6,703 nt of DNA from Clostridia bacterium (lineage in GTDB: Bacteria; Bacillota; Clostridia; Oscillospirales; Butyricicoccaceae), in NCBI GenBank assembly GCA_900763355.1, contig CAAFJY010000171.1, positions 1 through 6,703 on the forward strand, written 5' to 3'. The notes beneath the pieces are model-generated. The model was given only the letters and a program-made list of their open reading frames with translations, was not told where the DNA came from and made no database searches. The position numbers and the translations under genes were made by a program. Positions 5,417 to 6,703 of the stretch are shown here, piece after piece (the first letter of the stretch is position 1; each line of letters starts with the position of its first letter).

Positions 5417-6405
5417 CGGAAAACGCGCCCCTGTTCATCGAATACGCCCCCATGGAGGGGGTGACCCGGGCCATTTACCGCCAGCGGCACCGGGCCATGT
5501 TCCCCGGGGTGGACCGGTACTACGCCCCGTTTTTATCCCCCAGCGGCGACGGCTGCTTCAGCGAAAAGGAGCTGCGGGAGGTGCGGCCGGAGAACAACGC
5601 CGGGACGCCCCTGGTGCCCCAGCTCCTAGCCGGGCGGAGCGAGCACTTTGCCTGGGCGGCAGAGGTTCTGGCGGAGCTGGGGTACAAGGTGATCAACCTC
5701 AACCTGGGCTGCCCCTCCGGCACGGTGGTCACCAAGCACAAGGGGGCGGGCGCTCTCCGGGACGTGTCCGAGCTGGACCGGCTGCTGGAGGGCTGTGTCC
5801 GCGCCTGTGAAAAAACCGGGCTGCGCCTGTCGGTCAAGACCCGCATCGGATGGGAGTCCCCCGGGGAGTTCCCCGCCATCCTGGCGGTGCTGTGCCGGTA
5901 TCCGTTGGAGGAGCTCATTCTGCACCCCCGGGTGCGGGCGCAATTTTATGGCGGAGCCGTCTGCCGGGAGGCCATCGGCCTGGCCCTGGACCGGAGCCCC
6001 GCGCCGGTGTGCGTCAGCGGGGATCTCTTTTCCCCGGCGGCTGTGGAGAGCCTGCGGCGGGAATATCCGGCCCTCGGGCGCATCATGCTGGGGCGGGGCA
6101 TCACCGCCGACCCGGCTCTGGCCCGGCAGGTGCGGGGCGGGCAGCCCCTCTCGGGTGAGGAGCTGCACCGGTTCCACGAGGCGCTCCTGCTGGATTACAC
6201 CTGCCAGATCCGGGGAGAGGTCAACGTCCTCCACAAGATGAAGGAGCTGTGGACCTATTGGATCCGGATGTTCCCCGGGGAGGAGCGGCGGCTCAAGACC
6301 ATCCAGAAGGCCCGGACGCTGCTGGATCTCCGCCGGGGGAGCGAAGCCATCTTTGCCGCCTGCCACCCGGCGGAAACGCCGTTTTTCGGCCCCGCGGCGG
6401 GGTGA
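5413..6405 (+). CDS. dus: tRNA-dihydrouridine synthase family protein
   Basis: A 330-residue FMN-dependent enzyme of the Dus family, which reduces specific uridines in tRNA to dihydrouridine with NAD(P)H. The N-terminal TIM barrel opens with APMEGVT (12-18, FMN binding). The catalytic Cys100 sits in NLNLGCPSG (95-103), and KGAGAL (110-115) follows. Lys142 in VKTRIGW and His171 in LHPRVRAQFY (169-179) occupy the usual FMN-contact positions, with HPR in place of the common HGR. SGDLF (202-206) and IMLGRGITADPAL (224-236) form the phosphate-binding end of the barrel. A helical C-terminal domain (about 248-315) would contact tRNA. The ATG overlaps the deacylase stop (ATGA, 5413-5416), so the two are probably translationally coupled. 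I cannot say which tRNA position it modifies; the CPSGTVV form is one I associate with a clostridial subgroup rather than with classic DusB. Confidence 0.93.
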   Translation: MTENAPLFIEYAPMEGVTRAIYRQRHRAMFPGVDRYYAPFLSPSGDGCFSEKELREVRPENNAGTPLVPQLLAGRSEHFAWAAEVLAELGYKVINLNLGCPSGTVVTKHKGAGALRDVSELDRLLEGCVRACEKTGLRLSVKTRIGWESPGEFPAILAVLCRYPLEELILHPRVRAQFYGGAVCREAIGLALDRSPAPVCVSGDLFSPAAVESLRREYPALGRIMLGRGITADPALARQVRGGQPLSGEELHRFHEALLLDYTCQIRGEVNVLHKMKELWTYWIRMFPGEERRLKTIQKARTLLDLRRGSEAIFAACHPAETPFFGPAAG

Positions 6406-6455
6406 CCGCCGGGAAAGCTTCCCAAAATTAGAAAAATCACCATAGGAGAACTGTT

Positions 6456-6653
6456 ATGCGTTATCAGATCATGAGCGAAAAGGAAAACGCCCCCGGGAGC
6501 GGCTTCACCCCCTTTTTCGAGACCGAGGATTTTGAGGAGGCCAAGGCCTTTGCCATGCGCCTGGCCTTTGACGGGCAGTACCGGGTCTTTGTCTTTGACC
6601 AGAAGGTGGGGGACCGGGTCCGGGATTTTGAAGATCCCAGATATCGGAACTGA
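6456..6653 (+). CDS. Small acidic protein of unknown function (65 aa)
   Basis: A 65-residue protein that I do not recognise. It has a well-placed ribosome binding site (AGGAGA, 6444-6449; about six bases before the ATG) and ends 13 bases before a strong terminator. The predicted pattern is strand (MRYQIMSEK), loop with Gly/Pro, helix (TEDFEEAKAFAMRLAFDG), strand (QYRVFVFDQ), and a charged tail ending DPRYRN. That is a compact beta-alpha-beta unit with no membrane segment, signal peptide or Cys/His metal site. It lies 50 bases after the dihydrouridine synthase gene in the same direction with no clear terminator between, so it is probably the last gene of the deacylase-dus operon. An internal ATG six codons in is a possible but less well served start. 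Confidence 0.8.
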   Translation: MRYQIMSEKENAPGSGFTPFFETEDFEEAKAFAMRLAFDGQYRVFVFDQKVGDRVRDFEDPRYRN

Positions 6654-6666
6654 GGAAGAGGAAAAT

Positions 6667-6692
6667 AGGCGGCAAGGCCGCCTTTTTTCTTT
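6667..6692 (+). terminator. Intrinsic terminator ending the deacylase-dus operon
   Basis: A perfect 7-bp stem AGGCGGC (6667-6673) and GCCGCCT (6677-6683) with an AAG loop is followed directly by TTTTTCTTTT. It lies 13 bases after the stop of the 65-residue protein gene and is similar in design to the terminator at 895-920. Confidence 0.9.
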
Positions 6693-6703
6693 TTGCGGGG
6701 GAG

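Noticed and set aside
6411..6423. GGGAA-AGC-TTCCC inverted repeat after dus as a terminator
   Set aside because: The stem is only five pairs and is followed by AAAATTAG rather than a T-run on the + strand. Probably not functional as a terminator.

Overview
The window looks like chromosomal DNA from a GC-rich member of the Clostridia, most like the gut Oscillospiraceae (Flavonifractor/Intestinimonas/Lawsonibacter-type). The reasons are strong AGGAG-type ribosome binding sites, short GC hairpins followed by T-runs as terminators, a TTGACA/TATATT-type promoter, high GC coding sequence, and typical clostridial protein families. The genus is an inference; no rRNA or marker gene is present.

Layout, left to right. 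(1) Positions 1-869 (+): the 3' part of a gene of unknown function encoding a membrane-anchored coiled-coil protein. It is visibly poorer in GC than the rest. (2) Positions 895-920: a bidirectional terminator shared by this gene and the convergent metal operon. (3) Positions 947-3597 (-): a complete metal-efflux operon read right to left. It comprises a promoter with an ArsR/SmtB-type 12-2-12 operator, an ArsR/SmtB repressor, a free-standing heavy-metal-associated (HMA) domain protein, and a P1B-type Zn/Cd/Pb ATPase that lacks its own N-terminal HMA domain. (4) About 3505-3835: a 331-bp divergent intergenic region holding the two outward promoters and a GC-rich, hairpin-dense stretch that looks like a dispersed intergenic repeat. 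(5) Positions 3755-6690 (+): a second operon with a consensus extended -10 promoter. It encodes an N-acyl-D-amino-acid deacylase-type amidohydrolase, a tRNA-dihydrouridine synthase that overlaps it by ATGA, and a 65-residue protein of unknown function, and it ends in a strong terminator.

How it works together: the repressor carries residues matching both the alpha-3N and alpha-5 metal sites of SmtB-like sensors. It should release the operator when Zn(II) or Cd(II) is in excess, and the ATPase, perhaps helped by the small HMA protein, would then export the metal. The second operon appears unrelated to metal handling; the link between a D-amino-acid deacylase and a tRNA-modifying enzyme is positional only.

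I found no clearly novel system here. The most informative observations are the fully readable promoter-operator-sensor logic of the metal operon, the split HMA/ATPase arrangement, the structured intergenic repeat, and the two uncharacterised proteins at the edges.
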